Source: Gari tellinella
Lineage: Eukaryota > Mollusca > Bivalvia > Cardiida > Psammobiidae
Length of the DNA stretch: 64,000 nucleotides
Assembly: GCA_922989275.2 (NCBI GenBank)
Contig: OV277860.1
Span: forward strand, 47,314,400 to 47,378,399
Direction: 5' to 3'
A program made the translations under genes and the position numbers. The notes below the pieces were generated by a model. That model saw only the letters and a program-made list of their open reading frames with translations, was not told where the DNA came from and did not search any database. Shown in pieces: positions 1-11,649 of the stretch (the stretch's first letter is position 1; the number at the start of each line of letters is the position of its first letter).

Positions 1-783
1 ATGTAAATTGCGTTGAAGAAAACCCAACGTTCTGTTAGCTTTGTTTGCTACATTATTTATATGATAGGCCCAGTCTAAATCGTCAGAGATAGTGCATCCT
101 AAGTATTTTGTCATTTTGTCATGTTGTAGTGTATGTCCGTGAAGGGTATAGCTAAACTGTAAAGGTGTTTTTTTCTTTGAGATTGAAAGGACTGAACATT
201 TGTTGGGGTGGAACTCCATTCTCCACTTTTCTTCCCACTTTGCTTATTTGTCCAGATCTTCTTGTAGGGTTTGGCAATCTTTTGTGGTTTTAACAGTTAG
301 ATATACGACTGTATCATCAGCAAACAGACGTATTGTGGAGCTCAGGTTATCAGGTAGGTCGTTGATGTAGAAGAGGAATAAGCTGGGTCCTAGCACTGAT
401 CCTTGAGGGACTCCTGAGGCAACTCTTGCCGTATCCGATTCTTCCCCTTCTACAGCAACCACCTGCGTTCTGTCTGTCAGAAATGCCTTAATCCATTTTA
501 GTGTTTTCCCTTTGATTCCGTAATTATCTAGTTTATGTAATAGTAGGCTGTGTGAAACTTTGTCGAAGGCTTTTGAGAAATCTAAAATGAGTAGGTCGGT
601 TTGTTTTCCGTTTTCTAAGTTTTGTGAGATATCGTCTATGCATTCCAAAAGTTGAGTTTCGCATGATATTTTACTCCGAAAACCGTGTTGTAGAGGGTAT
701 AGAATATTATTAGATTCGGCGTGCTTCATGATATTGCTTGTAATTATATGCTCCATGATCTTGCAGCAAACACAAGTCAAGGA
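1..783 (-). pseudogene. non-LTR retrotransposon reverse transcriptase fragment
   Basis: Reading right to left, positions 780-247 encode about 178 residues of reverse transcriptase fingers and palm. Visible motifs are QHGFR, LILDFSKAFDKVSH (motif A, catalytic Asp), SGVPQGSVLGP (motif B) and LFADDT (motif C, the FADD active site). This set fits the Jockey/CR1-type LINE group. The frame continues through a TAA at 246-244 with LINE-like sequence (HPNKCSVLSISKKK, KYLGCTISDDLDW) to the window edge, so the copy is broken by at least one stop. Upstream of about 783 the similarity ends, so the copy is also 5'-truncated. No endonuclease domain is visible. Dead copy; the clade call is tentative. Confidence 0.85.
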
Positions 784-883
784 ATTGTTTAGAATGTCTA
801 GAATGTTTACAAACTCGGCAAGTATCTAGAATGTAATTTTTTATCAAACTCTTTCCCCGCAAGCGTCATAATCGTCATTATGT

Positions 884-950
884 TTGTAAACAGTTTGTTC
901 CCTGATGAGACGCCGTGTTACGCGGTGTCTATCAAGGTCCAAACTGTTTC
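884..950. repeat. hairpin core (alpha type), degenerate
   Basis: Imperfect inverted repeat of the form AAACAGTTTG...GAGACGCC GTGTTAC GCGGTGTCT...CCAAACTGTTT. This is the alpha hairpin core seen at many places in the window, here without recognisable outer ends. Confidence 0.6.
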
Positions 951-1660
951 AAACTCTGATCCTGTATTAAAACGAAAAGTTAAAAAAAATCTAATTTTTG
1001 AACAGTAGATCTAGAATCTAGCAGAGTCGACAATTGTTGAAGACAAAAAAGTTACCCTTCATGCAAATAATTAGCAGTTTTATACGTATTTGGTTGCTAT
1101 GTTTTAATAGGGTTTGTTTAAAAACGTGGCTTTTGTGGAGAAAATGAACGAAATCTGTTCTGATTATATAATAGTATGTAGATCTAGATTCTACATCTAG
1201 ATCTACATTACAGAAAAGGAAGCAGTCATTTAATTTACAGTCTAAATGTTTTATTATGTTACATATCAAACTGTAGATCTACATAGAAACAGTTGAATAC
1301 ATAATTAATTTATCATTATTCTCAATTAATCTTCTTATTATTACCACGAATGAAGAACGTTCTTCATTCGTGTTATTACTATTAATATTATCATTATATA
1401 TTATTCATCATCATTATCATCACCATCGTCAAATAATTATATAGATCTATCTAATATTGTTTTCAATATAACTAGCCTTGATATTTTTCTGGACGAATAG
1501 ATTCAATATCTTCAATCTTCAATCCACGGACTCTTCGTCACTAATGACTCATTGGTGAATAATGGTCTCTGGTGTGTAAGTTCCTCTTCGGTAAATTTCT
1601 CTCATGTAAGATTATGTGTATCTTAGTTGTGGATCAATACTTAAAGCCCGATTTTCCCCC
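951..1660. other. AT-rich upstream region, no gene seen
   Basis: Apart from simple ATT/ATC runs around 1375-1435 and a short hairpin at 1349-1372 (GAAGAACG/CGTTCTTC), nothing recognisable. It leads into the promoter of stathmin-like copy A. Confidence 0.4.
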
Positions 1661-1665
1661 TACCA

Positions 1666-1694
1666 TGACGTCATTTTGACGTCATTTGACGTCA
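1666..1694. promoter_or_regulatory. triple cAMP-response element cluster, copy A
   Basis: Three perfect palindromes TGACGTCA lie at 1666-1673, 1677-1684 and 1687-1694, spaced 3 and 2 bp apart. TGACGTCA is the consensus site for CREB/ATF bZIP factors. A GC-containing palindrome (CAACAACG/CGTTGTTG) follows at 1696-1712. The start codon of copy A is at 1762, so the cluster sits in the proximal promoter or just before it. The same block precedes copy B at 13434. No TATA box is obvious. Confidence 0.75.
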
Positions 1695-1761
1695 CAACAA
1701 CGACGTTGTTGCCTGGCACATTTAGGCTACGTGCATAAGAACAAGGGATCGGTATTTCACG

Positions 1762-4700
1762 ATGGGTTGTTTCTCCTTCATTAATTCTTGGTATGTTAAA
1801 CGGAAAGAGAGTAGAAGAGAAAGGAGGAGACTTCATAAAGAAGCAAAAGGGAATGGGAAAGTCCCAAAACCACCCAACAGGGAGAAGGGTAAGTAGCCTA
1901 TCCACTTTGATATTTTAACCCCTTCACTGCCTTACCCCGAGTGCAAGAGTAATTTGCACACAGTTAGAAGTCTGATCAGACGCCGTGTAACGCGTTGTCT
2001 GATCAGGATCCAAACTGTTTGCCACTATTTTCAATATTTCTGATATCAAAATACATGTTCCCAAAAGTAAAATTTTAGAAACAAAAGCAGACGACAATTG
2101 TTTTTAATTGATGACGTCACGGCAGTGAAGGGTTTAAACCAAATTAATGTGAAAAAATGACAAACTTAAAAACCTTTCACGATTTAATAACATGTGACTG
2201 CAAAACAGTATGGAGCCTATTCAGACGCCGAGTAACTCGCCAGCTGATCTGGATCCCAAATTGAAATGGGCATAATAATTGTTCAGCACGTAGAGAGGCG
2301 CAAACGAAAAGAGACGAGTAGTGTTGGGAAGATATGAAACATCAGCATAGAATATATGCTTGGTGACAACATAAGTTACAGGGCAAGCCCGTGGCAGGAA
2401 AAACTATACAACAACTACAAGTCATGTATTTATCTTAACTGTTATAAGTTTGTCCTTTTCTACATTTATTGCATTTGAGTTTCTTTTCACTACCCTTTAC
2501 TCAATAGCCTCTTTCTAGTTTTCAGGATAGACCTGTCTTAAAGCTGGTTGAATGTAAAGCAAAATACGCATTACTATTAAATTTAAAGCTCTGTGGTTTT
2601 TTTTACAATATGTCGCAAATTACACAATCGTGACAATGTAACTAACACTAACTCTCCCTTGAAACATCAAATGTGAAATTCCGTTTCCAATTAAGAAAAT
2701 TCCATTTTTTACTTGATTAATGGTTGTTTTATTCAATTTATAACAAAATGTCGAACAGTGCAGACCCTGATCTTTTAGTAGCCCTCTGATCTGGGTCGAC
2801 ACTGTGCAGAACCAGTTTCCAGTCAATACTAGACACTATTAGCATATTCAATACATTTCAAAATGACAAACAGTGCATATCCTGATCAGAGGGTTCATTT
2901 AGGAACCCTCTGATCTAAGTCTGCATTGTTAGTAGACTTAGTAATTGTCACAGGGCATGTTTTTATTATTTTACCGAGATTATCCCCTTGTCAAGATCTA
3001 AAAGGTAGGCAGGTCGGTGGTGTTGATCCCATGCGGATACATTAATCACAGACGGCACACTTTGCACATGCGCATATAGCTAACGTTACCTCGTATCGTT
3101 ATAAAAAAAAGGGGGGTTGTTTCCACTGTAGCACTATTCATCAACACATTCTTATTTTGGGCGAGAAGCGCCGATCAAGATCCTAACTGGGACATATAAC
3201 ATTACATTATACAGAGCATACATTACAAGGTCGTAAATTAGTTTTACAAAGACCACATCGGTACCTGACCATTTACATTGGCAAATAAAATAATGAAACT
3301 GTTCCCCCATGAAATAGTACAAACAGGCCCTTCAAGAAACGAGTGCTGGTCTTGATTTGCCAGCGTCTCTAACAAGTAATTAAATCTGGTCTAAACTGCC
3401 GTAAAAACATCAATAAACAGTAAAACCTCTCTATTACCATCACTTAATTGAAGGCTAATTAATTGTAAAAAAGACAGGTGGCAGCTTAAAATAATGGGAC
3501 AGTAAAACAGAAAGCTCCCAACGGAGCTTTCTGTTTTACTGTCACATTGTTTTATAGTGTCACTGTCGTAAACACCTAATAATTAACACAACTGTTCGCA
3601 ATAAAGAGGTTTAACTGTACGCTAATAGCTAGAATAAAGGATATACGACTGCACATACATATGCATGTATTTATTATATACCTACCAATGTTCTGCCCGA
3701 AATATTTCCGTATTTTATCGAACAAATACACCTTGACGGATTGAAAATTCCGTATTAAATTACCCATGTACCTTGTGTAATGGGAAAAGAACGTTTACTG
3801 TGTAGCCGGAAGTTCGGAACTACTTTACACACTACAGGGGCATAGAAAATAGCTCGAAACATTTCTATCGTTTTTTATTTTATTATTATTATATGAGGTA
3901 TACCATACTTTGCATATCTTATGCACCGGATCACTCGAGTTGTGTGTGTAAAGGCTATATCCAACGAGACCGAATAGTAATATTCCGTTTATATATAATC
4001 TTGGACTTTATATTACAGGTGACAATATTGTCAAGAAACAGACAAAGGGTGGTTTGGCTTTTGATATTGGGTTCGAAGAGGGACCGCGAAACACTAATGT
4101 TCCCCAGTTAAAGCCCAAGAAAAACGTAAGTAGAACTGAACAATATAAGCAAAAATAATTTTTGCGACTATCCAGAGAGAGGTGATTTTTTACAGTATTT
4201 AATACATGTGACAGCTTAATGCAGGACAGAGGTAAAGCAGAAAGCTCCTGTGTGACTTTCTCATTTTCTGTTATCCTGCATTGAGCATGGAATTATATAA
4301 TTCCGTGATTTGAGCCGTGCCATGAGAAAAGCCTGTCTTATTGCAATTTAAACATTGTAGAACAAGGAGCCCATTCGCACGAGTAACTCGGCGTCTGATC
4401 TCGCACTAAATCGTTTTCAATGGCCAATTGGACATTCATGATTGTACTTATTTCCAAAGCAAAATTAATGTATGTTCTGAAAGACGTATTCAGCGTACAG
4501 CGGAGTCTTTCCCAACAAACGTGTTTACGCTAAAACTAGTATTTCCTATGCAAACAGTTTGGAGCCAGATCAGACGCCGGGTAACCCGACTTCTGATCTT
4601 ACTCCAAACTGTTTAACACTCATATTAAAAAAAATCTATATTTTAGTGCAATTCGTTTGCGTTTCGTTTGCGTTTAAACGGGAAAAAATATGATTTGTCT

Positions 4701-7700
4701 TCTCCAATGTTTTCCATGTAAAACTGTCTACTTTAGCATGGCTGACTGCAAGGTCTTTATGAAGAGAGTTATTCTAGGACAATGATCATGTATACGAAAA
4801 TGCAGCTGTCTCCGACTGATTGGGGATACATACACATTACCAGTTGACAGCGCGATACAGAGTGATGTATTTAGCTCGAGACGTTTTTGGCGGAAATAGC
4901 CGATCTGACGAGCGCATTGGCGCGAGTCTGATCGGTTGTTTCCGCCAAAAACGTCGAGAGCTAAATGCAAAACTCTGTTGCGCATTGCCAACTGGTAATG
5001 TGTTTATTATATGCCATGAATACAAACCAGAAACAACTAAATAGATGTTTAAATAATTTTACATTCAAAATTTATTAGTTATTTGAAGCAGAACGAGACG
5101 TTTTGCATGCCACAAAGAATAACGCGGCACTCGTACATGTACGTAAATGACGTCACGTTAAATCGAAAGCGACGTCAGAGTAAACTACAAAGTGGCTGAT
5201 ACAAGGTGGCTGATACAAACTCTTGTATTTTACTCTGCAGATACACGCGGAAACGCTCGATATCATACGAAGGCATATAATAAATGCTCAGTAAAATACA
5301 AGAGTCTGTATCAGCCACCTTGTATCAGCCACTTTGTATTTTACTCTGACGTCGCTTTCGATTTTTATATAACGTGACGTCATTTACGTACATGAGCGAG
5401 TGCCGCGTTATTCTTTGTGGCATACAAAATTTCTTGTTCTGCTTCAAATAACTAATAAATGTTGGATATAAAATGATTTAAACAACTATTTAGGTGTTTC
5501 TGGTTTGTATTCAAGGCATATAATAAACACATCACCAGTTGGCAGTGCGCAACAGAGTGTTGCATTTAGCTCTCGACGTTTTTGGCGGAAACAACCGATC
5601 AGACTCGCGCCGCTCGAGGCGCTCGTCAGATCGGCTATTTCCGCCAAAAACGTCTCGAGCTAAATACATCACCCAGTATCGCACTGTCAACTGGTAATGT
5701 GTATGTATCCAAAAACAGTATTTCAAGAAAGAAAAAAATCCTATTCTGGAACTTTGGAACTACATAGAATATAGAGACTTTATATTTGGTATGTGTACTC
5801 ACCTCAAGAAGCTCTTGAGCTCAGTACGACTTTGGTAATGTCCGACAGAGGTCAAGGTTATTTAGAGGTCATTTAGAGGTAAAACTCGGGTGAATTTAAC
5901 AATGGCCATAACTTTGGAACTTCAGGTCCTAGATAGAATCTACTTCATACTTGGAATGTGTACTCAAATCAAGAAACTCTTGAGATTGGTAAAACTTGGG
6001 TCATGTCCAACAAAGGTCAATGTCATTTAGAGGTCAATTACGGTTAATTAAACATTGCCCATATTTTCTATTTCTAAATTTAGAGAAAAGCCCTCAATAT
6101 GACAAACGTTGTTATGACGACGACGTCATCGTGACATTATTATGACAACAAGATGCTATGGTGGTGAAAAAAACTGGTGATACATTTGAATAAGAAGTTT
6201 CTAGATTTACTAGACTGTTTTACATAGTTTGAACCTTTTCAATTGAACGAAAACAAAACTTGAAGGTCAATACCCGCTGTATGATTTTATTCCACAGCCA
6301 AATGAGTACATTGCATTGACAAAATACCTCAGGGGCATTCTAAAGACATTAATTGTGACACCGTTCTTATTTTATTGTATTTGGGGAGGGGTTGTTCTTC
6401 TTTTTTCTTGTATTTTATTTTTAAAAAAATGTAAATGTTATGCCATTAAATCGAGAAACTGCCGTGACCGTTTCTAACTCCTTCACTATCACTGTCAATG
6501 ACGCCAAAAGTCGATTTTGCAAACAATTTGGATCCAGATCAGGCGGTGTGTAACGCGGCGTCTGATCAGGATTCAAACTGTTTGACACTCATTCTTTTGA
6601 AATTCAATGAAACGAGATTGTAGACAACACGTCTGAAACAGACGACAATGTGGCTGTGAAAGAGTCAAAACCTCACGGTAAATTTTACCATGAAAGAGTA
6701 AATTAGAAACAGAATTCTGCAGAATATAGGAAATAGTTCTTATGATGCATATTCATGACTGTATAAAGGGAATTACATCTATCGTTGGAGGAAAAATTTA
6801 CATACATAAAAATGCGTTTTTAGGGAGTAATGGGTAAAGGCATAATTGTGTTTATTGTTTATGGTTCCGTACTTTTTCCAGTTTGTCGACACCATTGAGC
6901 AGAAGTCTCTGTTGGCCGACATCAAACGCAGAGAGGCACTGATAAAGAAGGGCGAGGCTGCCAGAAAATCTGAGAAAAAAAGGTTATTAACAGTTACATG
7001 AAACACTTATCTTGGCTAGAGCCATGTTAACCATTTATATGCTAGTAAACAGTAGAATGAAATAATCATCTGGTCTGGAGCTATGTCAACCAGTTCTATA
7101 CTGGCAAACGGTTATATGAAATACCCATCCATCTGAGGCATTTCATGTACATGATATTTGAAACTTGAAACTTAATAATTTGGTTGAAAGCCTATTTTTA
7201 CAAACCATGTATTCAATGGCGTTGTACATCGAGATGGAATCAAAGCAGTTAAAAATAATGAAAATAATTATGAAATAAAAAGTAAAGAATAAATAAAATG
7301 ATGATCATAATAAGAGAAGATACAATATGCCATACAGCGCCAACGAATGACGAGGGATGATGAGATGAGATTGTGGTGATTTCAGGATTAATATTTAATG
7401 GGGATGGTTGCAGGAAGATGATTTCAGGAAGATGATTTTGGCCAATCCCATTTGCTGTAAAACAACATATACATGTATACTCATCTTATCTGGAGCTATG
7501 TTATTCATTTCTTTGCTGGAAAACAGTTACATGAAATGCTCATCTTGTCTGGAGCGTTACATGAAATATTGTCTGGAAAATTAAACGAATTAATCTACTC
7601 TCTTGTCTGGAGCTTACATGAAATGCTCATCTTGTCTAGAGAATTACATGAAATATTCATCCTATCTGGAACAATGTTAACAGTTTCTATGCTGGAAAAC

Positions 7701-8447
7701 GGTCTAAGGTTTATTTCACAAACAGTGTATATCTAGACCCTGATCAGTGATCAGATTGCTTCTAAAAGGCCCATCAGCTCTGTACAGTTTGCTGAAGTAC
7801 CGACATTTTCTAAAAGCATCTATAGTCATCATATACAGTAGAACCTCTCTATTACGACCACTAAATTGTGTCAAATATTAGTCGTTTAAGACAGGTGAGT
7901 GCTTAAAGCAATGTGAAAGTGAAATAGAAAGCTCCTACAGGAGCTTTCTGTTTCACTTTCACATTGTTTTTTAAAAGCTGTCACCTGTCTTTTATACAGA
8001 CATTTGCCTTCTTTTTAGTGGTCGTAAAAGAGAGGTTCTATTGTACACTGTTCTTAAATTTAAACGTGGAATTGACGTTGTCGATAAGAAAGGCATAAGC
8101 TATGCGATTTCCTCTGAACAAACAAGCACGTTGTTATGGTGATAATATTAACCTGGTAGTGATAATATTCACCGAATTTTTGGTCTGTAACTGGGTACTA
8201 TTTTTGTTACAGAGAAGTCTTCGCCACTAAACGTACCGAACTTGAACAGGAGTTCAAAGACAAGGCCCAGGCCATTGTTGAAAACAACATTCTTCCTGAC
8301 GATAAAACTGTCAAGGACAACCTGACCAAACTCCATAAGCGCTGTAAAACTGCAAGGAGAAGGAAGCAGGCCACCACTGTGCTCACAAAGACACCAGAGG
8401 ATAAGGAGGCAGGGAAGACAACCCCTGTCACCATCCAGAACAACTAA
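1762..8447 (+). CDS. stathmin-like protein, tandem copy A (4 exons, 189 aa)
   Basis: Coding exons 1762-1888, 4019-4125, 6882-6982 and 8213-8447, all with GT-AG borders and compatible phases (1, 0, 2), ending TAA. The protein starts MGCFSFINSW: Gly2 and Cys3 fit N-myristoylation plus palmitoylation, followed by a very basic stretch (KRKESRRERRRLHK, residues 12-25), so membrane anchoring is inferred. Exon 2 carries GGLAFDIGF and PQLKPKKN, which resemble the start of the stathmin domain (GQAFELIL...PPKKKD). Exons 3-4 give a charged helix (SLLADIKRREALIKKGEAAR, SEKKREVFATKRTELEQEF) like the tubulin-binding helix, with a Thr/Pro-rich polar tail. The stathmin family tie is by eye and moderate. The gene model itself is strong, because copy B keeps every border. 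Introns are bloated by transposons. Confidence 0.8.
1915..2134. mobile_element. F10 MITE with alpha hairpin core
   Basis: Ends AACCCCTTCACTGCC and GGCAGTGAAGGGTTTAA are inverted and abut TTAA-like sequence. Centre at 1959-2022 holds the alpha core (GATCAGACGCC...). Lies at the start of intron 1 of copy A. Confidence 0.55.
2207..2262. repeat. alpha hairpin core, degenerate
   Basis: Inverted repeat GCAAAACAGTATGGAGCC ... GATCTGGATCCC in intron 1 of copy A; stem partly decayed. Confidence 0.5.
2868..2933. repeat. solo hairpin core (beta type)
   Basis: CAAACAGTGCATATCCTGATCAGAGGG then its near-inverse with CCCTCTGATCTAAGTCTGCA. Same core as in F4 elements but without F4 ends. Confidence 0.55.
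3418..3617. mobile_element. F2 MITE
   Basis: Begins CAGTAAAACCTCTCTATTAC and ends GAGGTTTAACTG, with a central hairpin around 3500-3545 (ACAGTAAAACAGAAAGCTCC and inverse). TA borders fit a Tc1/mariner- or pogo-type transposase. Confidence 0.7.
4497..4707. mobile_element. F1 MITE, degenerate
   Basis: Internal order matches F1: TCTTTCCCAACAAACG, alpha hairpin core at 4549-4613, then TTTGCGTTTAAACGGGAAA. Terminal repeats are eroded. In intron 2 of copy A. Confidence 0.6.
4824..5710. repeat. 887-bp foldback (giant inverted repeat)
   Basis: The two halves are inverse copies around position 5267. The left begins GGATACATACACATTACCAG and the right ends CTGGTAATGTGTATGTATCC. Each arm of about 430 bp holds its own smaller hairpin (GACGTTTTTGGCGGAAA near 4880 and inverse near 4945; matching pair near 5575 and 5640). 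The centre carries a GGCTGATACAAGGTGGCTGA motif and its inverse (5193-5325). Present in intron 2 of copy A and absent from copy B, so it arrived after the gene duplication or was lost from B. Confidence 0.85.
5790..6065. repeat. short tandem units with GGTCAAGGTCATTTAGAGGTC
   Basis: Two divergent copies of a ~160-bp unit marked by TCAAGAA(G/A)CTCTTGAG and AGGTCATTTAGAGGT. Related units fill 15.1-15.8 kb in the same intron of copy B. Confidence 0.6.
6474..6668. mobile_element. F10-like MITE with alpha hairpin core
   Basis: TAACTCCTTCACTATCACTG at the left, GTGAAAGAGTCAA at the right, and CAGATCAGGCGG...GCGGCGTCTGATCAGGA in the middle. Lies before exon 3 of copy A. A decayed counterpart lies at 16287-16365 before exon 3 of copy B, so this one may predate the duplication. 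Confidence 0.5.
6995..7740. repeat. irregular tandem repeat in intron 3 of copy A
   Basis: Repeated phrases TTACATGAAATACTCATC, CTTGTCTGGAGCTATGTTAA and TTTCTATGCTGG recur every 50-70 bp. A shorter array of the same phrases occupies 16680-17040 in intron 3 of copy B, so the array predates the gene duplication. Confidence 0.65.
7836..8043. mobile_element. F2 MITE
   Basis: CAGTAGAACCTCTCTATTAC at the left, AGAGAGGTTCTATTG at the right, TA on both flanks, strong central hairpin with GAAAGCTCC/GGAGCTTTC near 7928-7950. Confidence 0.8.
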
Positions 8448-8650
8448 GTCGAGGACCGGCCGGGTACCAACTAATGTAGTAGGCCTTTCACTACACGTCA
8501 CTTATAGTCGACTGCGCGGCAGGAAATAGTTCTAACAACTATGCTACCACTAGTTTGTCATTACACGAGATTTTCTGTCACAATGTCGACATCCACCTCT
8601 TTCATATCGTATCATATCTTGACCTGTTACAGAGGTTGGTCACTTGGCCG
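8448..8650 (+). other. 3' untranslated region of copy A, conserved with copy B
   Basis: About 200 bp after the stop are nearly identical to 17575-17786 after copy B, far more alike than the introns. No canonical AATAAA signal is obvious in this stretch. Confidence 0.6.
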
Positions 8651-8965
8651 GTTCACATTGGATAGAAAAATATTTAAAATTAACAAAAACATATAAAGAC
8701 AGAAAATACATAAAAGAGAAACGATTTGAACACTGAACTAAACTGTTTTGTTTTCTTTGCTTCCACAAAAACGTTAAAAAATACAGTACATCACTGTAGT
8801 AATTATAATTAGCATTATATGCTCTAACGATTTATAAAAATTACAGTAAACTTTAAACTTTTTCAACACCATGCGCGGACCGGTTTAAAATACAATAATT
8901 ACATAAGAAAAGAATGTAGACCATGATCAGAGGGTTGCTATTGGCAACCAGAATGAAATAATATG

Positions 8966-9211
8966 CAGTGGAGAATATGTTATTCTTTCCCAATAAACGC
9001 GTTTACGCTAAAACTATTATTTGCAGTGCAAACAGTTTGGAGCCAGATCAGACGCCGGGTATCCCGGCGTCTGATCAGGCTCCAAACTGTTTGCCACCAA
9101 GATAAACAAGAATTATCAGAATTGTCCAAAAGTTGTTCTTTTCTACGTTTTAGTGCTTTGCGTTTGCGTATGTTTGCGTTTAAACGGGAAAGAATAACAG
9201 ATTCTCCACTG
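8966..9211. mobile_element. F1 MITE, intact
   Basis: Inverted ends CAGTGGAGAATATGTTATTC and AATAACAGATTCTCCACTG, then GTTTACGC/GCGTTTAAAC subterminal blocks. The alpha hairpin at 9028-9093 (GATCAGACGCCGGG/CCCGGCGTCTGATC) is nearly perfect. TA follows the right end. Confidence 0.85.
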
Positions 9212-9263
9212 TATATACAAATGTCAACTCTGTGAAAACTGTGACGATTTTTTTCTATCCGAA

Positions 9264-9332
9264 TGGCAAACAGTTTTGAGTCTGATCAGACGTCAGTCGA
9301 ATTACCGGCGTCTGATCAGGCTCAATATTGTT
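9264..9332. repeat. solo alpha hairpin core
   Basis: GGCAAACAGTTTTGAGTCTG ... CAGGCTCAATATTGTTTC without F1 ends. Confidence 0.6.
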
Positions 9333-9495
9333 TCTTATTGACATGAACGTTTTAGCGAAAACACGTCAACATTTTCGTGTAATGTTTTAGCATATGTACG
9401 CATGTATTGGGAAAGAAGGACGTCTAGCACACTGCATGTTCCGAGTAACCCTTTCATCAGCAGTCACATAAGGTCGACTTTGCAAACTGGAAGTA

Positions 9496-9741
9496 CAGTG
9501 GAGAATAGGTTATTCTTTCCAGTTTAAAGCAAACGGAACGCAAAGGCAAAACACTAAAATGTAGAAAAGGTCAACTTTTTGACAATTCTGACTTTTCATT
9601 TTTATCTTAGTGACAAACAGTTTGGAACCTGATCAGACGCCGGGTTATCCGGCGTCTGATCAGGCTCCAAACTGTTTACAATGAAAATAATAGATTAAGC
9701 GTAATAGTGATTATTGGGAAAGAATAACGTTTTATCCAATG
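9496..9741. mobile_element. F1 MITE
   Basis: Left end CAGTGGAGAATAGGTTATTC, alpha hairpin at 9610-9680, right end degraded (TTTTATCCAATG). Confidence 0.75.
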
Positions 9742-9821
9742 TAAGTTGTTTGTCACTCGTCATTATATTTCTTCTGTCAAAATGTCTTCTTATAGACATA
9801 ATTGCCTTGCTTAGGGAACAG

Positions 9822-9986
9822 GGGCCCATTTCATAAAACTTCGCACGACAAATGTTGTCGTAAGTCAGATTATAAAAGTCTGAATTATAATTTATTTTTC
9901 CATCTAACTAAATCAGAAATTAAATGTATTTTAAAGTTTGGACTTAAGATCGTTTTTGTCGTTCGAAGTTTTATGAAACGGACCCC
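9822..9986. mobile_element. F6 MITE lacking its hairpin
   Basis: GGGGCCCATTTCATAAAACT and GTTTTATGAAACGGACCCC are inverse ends with GACAAATGTTGTCGTAAGTC inside, but the usual central hairpin is missing. Confidence 0.7.
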
Positions 9987-10218
9987 AGAGCCAAACGTTG
10001 TTGTAAGGAGGGAATCGTTGTTCGGAGGGTTGTTGTAGGGAATGAGCACTGTAAATTGTGTTGTATTGCGTTCGGTTTAATTTAACTAATTACCTCATAC
10101 CGGTAGCTTGTTTTCAAAAATCGAAAGAAGGCTGAAAGCAAAGCAGAAATCGCACGATGGCGCATTGCGATCTTTTTTAAAAGCAAACATTTGTTGTATT
10201 CACGACTGCATAAAGTTA

Positions 10219-10464
10219 CAGTGGAGAAAACGTTATTCTTTCCCAATAAACGCGTTTACGCATAAACTATTGTTTGCAGTGCAAACAGTTTGGAGCCAGA
10301 TCAGACGCCGGGTAACCCGGCGTCTGATCAGGCTCCAAACTGTTTGCCACCAAGATAAACATGAATTATCAGAATTGTCAAAAAGTTGTACTTTTCTACA
10401 TTTTGGTGTTTTGCGTTTGCGTAAGTTTGCGTTTAAACGGGAAAGAATAACCGATTCTCCACTG
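10219..10464. mobile_element. F1 MITE, intact
   Basis: Ends CAGTGGAGAAAACGTTATTC and CCGATTCTCCACTG, TA on both sides, alpha hairpin at 10282-10350 (GACGCCGGGTAACCCGGCGTC). Confidence 0.88.
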
Positions 10465-10689
10465 TAAACTATTTTCTTCAGTTGAGAATAAAAGAAATGC
10501 GTATGCATGGAGTAATTGGTTAGACGGGAAATGATCATATTCCCAACTGTACTTGTTGTGCACACATCTCGGACTCTGTGGCTAAATAAGTCAAGCAAGT
10601 CAAGCCGAGCTTGGTCGGATAATTGTTAATCAATGCTCCCCTGAAAATTTTAATGAACAACTTAAATGTACAATTAATTGTATGTACTG

Positions 10690-11039
10690 TAGTGTTCCCT
10701 CCTTATAACGGCACTCCCAACAACGATTCCCTCCTTACAACAACGCTTGCTGCTGTTTCCCCACATGTCACTGCTGCAATATCATCTGCTTAAATTGGCG
10801 TATGCTGGTTTCTATCAAAGTTACGTAGTGGACATTTTCAGAGAAGAAACATGAATAGCAGTGACAAACAGTTTGGACCCAGATCAGACGCCGCTTGGCG
10901 CGGCATCTGATCTGGGTTCAAACTGTTTGCATTTTATGTCAGCCAAGGGTATTAATTTAACCTCCATATAACAACTCCCTCCGAACAACACACGCAATCT
11001 TTGTCTCCCTTTGGGTGTTATTGTAGAGAGGTAGCACTG
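10690..11039. mobile_element. F7 MITE
   Basis: Left AGTGTTCCCTCCTTATAACG, right TGTAGAGAGGTAGCACTG, internal CAACGATTCCCTCCTTACAA. Centre 10863-10930 is the alpha hairpin core shared with F1. Confidence 0.75.
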
Positions 11040-11409
11040 TAATTCATTTTGACTATACATCGCTGATTTAAACAATATACACTAACATGTATTGCGAAAT
11101 AAAAAACAGTACGATTCTTGAGCACATGACTCCTGATCAGTGTCTACACTGTTTGCAATGGATATGAGTACTTTTCACAGGAACACTGTTCGTTAGTGAC
11201 GAGTATACTCGTCGCTAGGGTTCAATGTTAATTCTGGACAGTTCCAACATTTTCTTCATCATGACAGGTAGTAGTTTTCTGAAGGAGCTATACGTCATTA
11301 TTAACGCTTTGCATGCTGGGTATCTTTTTTCGTCTGCAACAATTGTCGTCTACTGATGTGCTAAAAAAGTTGTTTTTTTTAAATTTTCTTTTCAAAACAG
11401 GGTCAGGGT

Positions 11410-11477
11410 GTCAAACAGTTTGGATCGAGATGAGACGCCGCGTTACGCGGCGTCTCATCTGGATCCAAACTGTTTGC
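11410..11477. repeat. solo alpha hairpin, near-perfect
   Basis: CAAACAGTTTGGATCGAGAT then GAGACGCCGCG/CGCGGCGTCTC and the inverse arm ending CCAAACTGTTTG. No outer MITE ends seen. Confidence 0.7.
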
Positions 11478-11649
11478 AAATGTAATCACTGTTGGGCATA
11501 TATCCGCCGCTAGCATACAAAGAGTTAACAAACAATGTACATAGGAAGAGTCCATTTTCCAGTGAACGAGTTAATTTCTACCTAAAATATTTGATAGCAT
11601 GGTTGAAATTTCGGGTAAGACATAAATACATAAATAGCAAAGACATACA

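Noticed and set aside
8169..8501. Minus-strand frames of ~110 codons opposite exon 4 of the stathmin-like genes
   Set aside because: They are antisense to a well-supported exon, with no splice logic or family match, and appear in both gene copies only because the exon is duplicated.
10108..10598. Open frames of ~120 codons on both strands (10108-10467 plus, 10598-10233 minus)
   Set aside because: They run through the F1 MITE. The inverse hairpin makes both strands open by symmetry, and the same protein-like strings recur at every F1 copy (for example 8963-9235 and 52389-52670).
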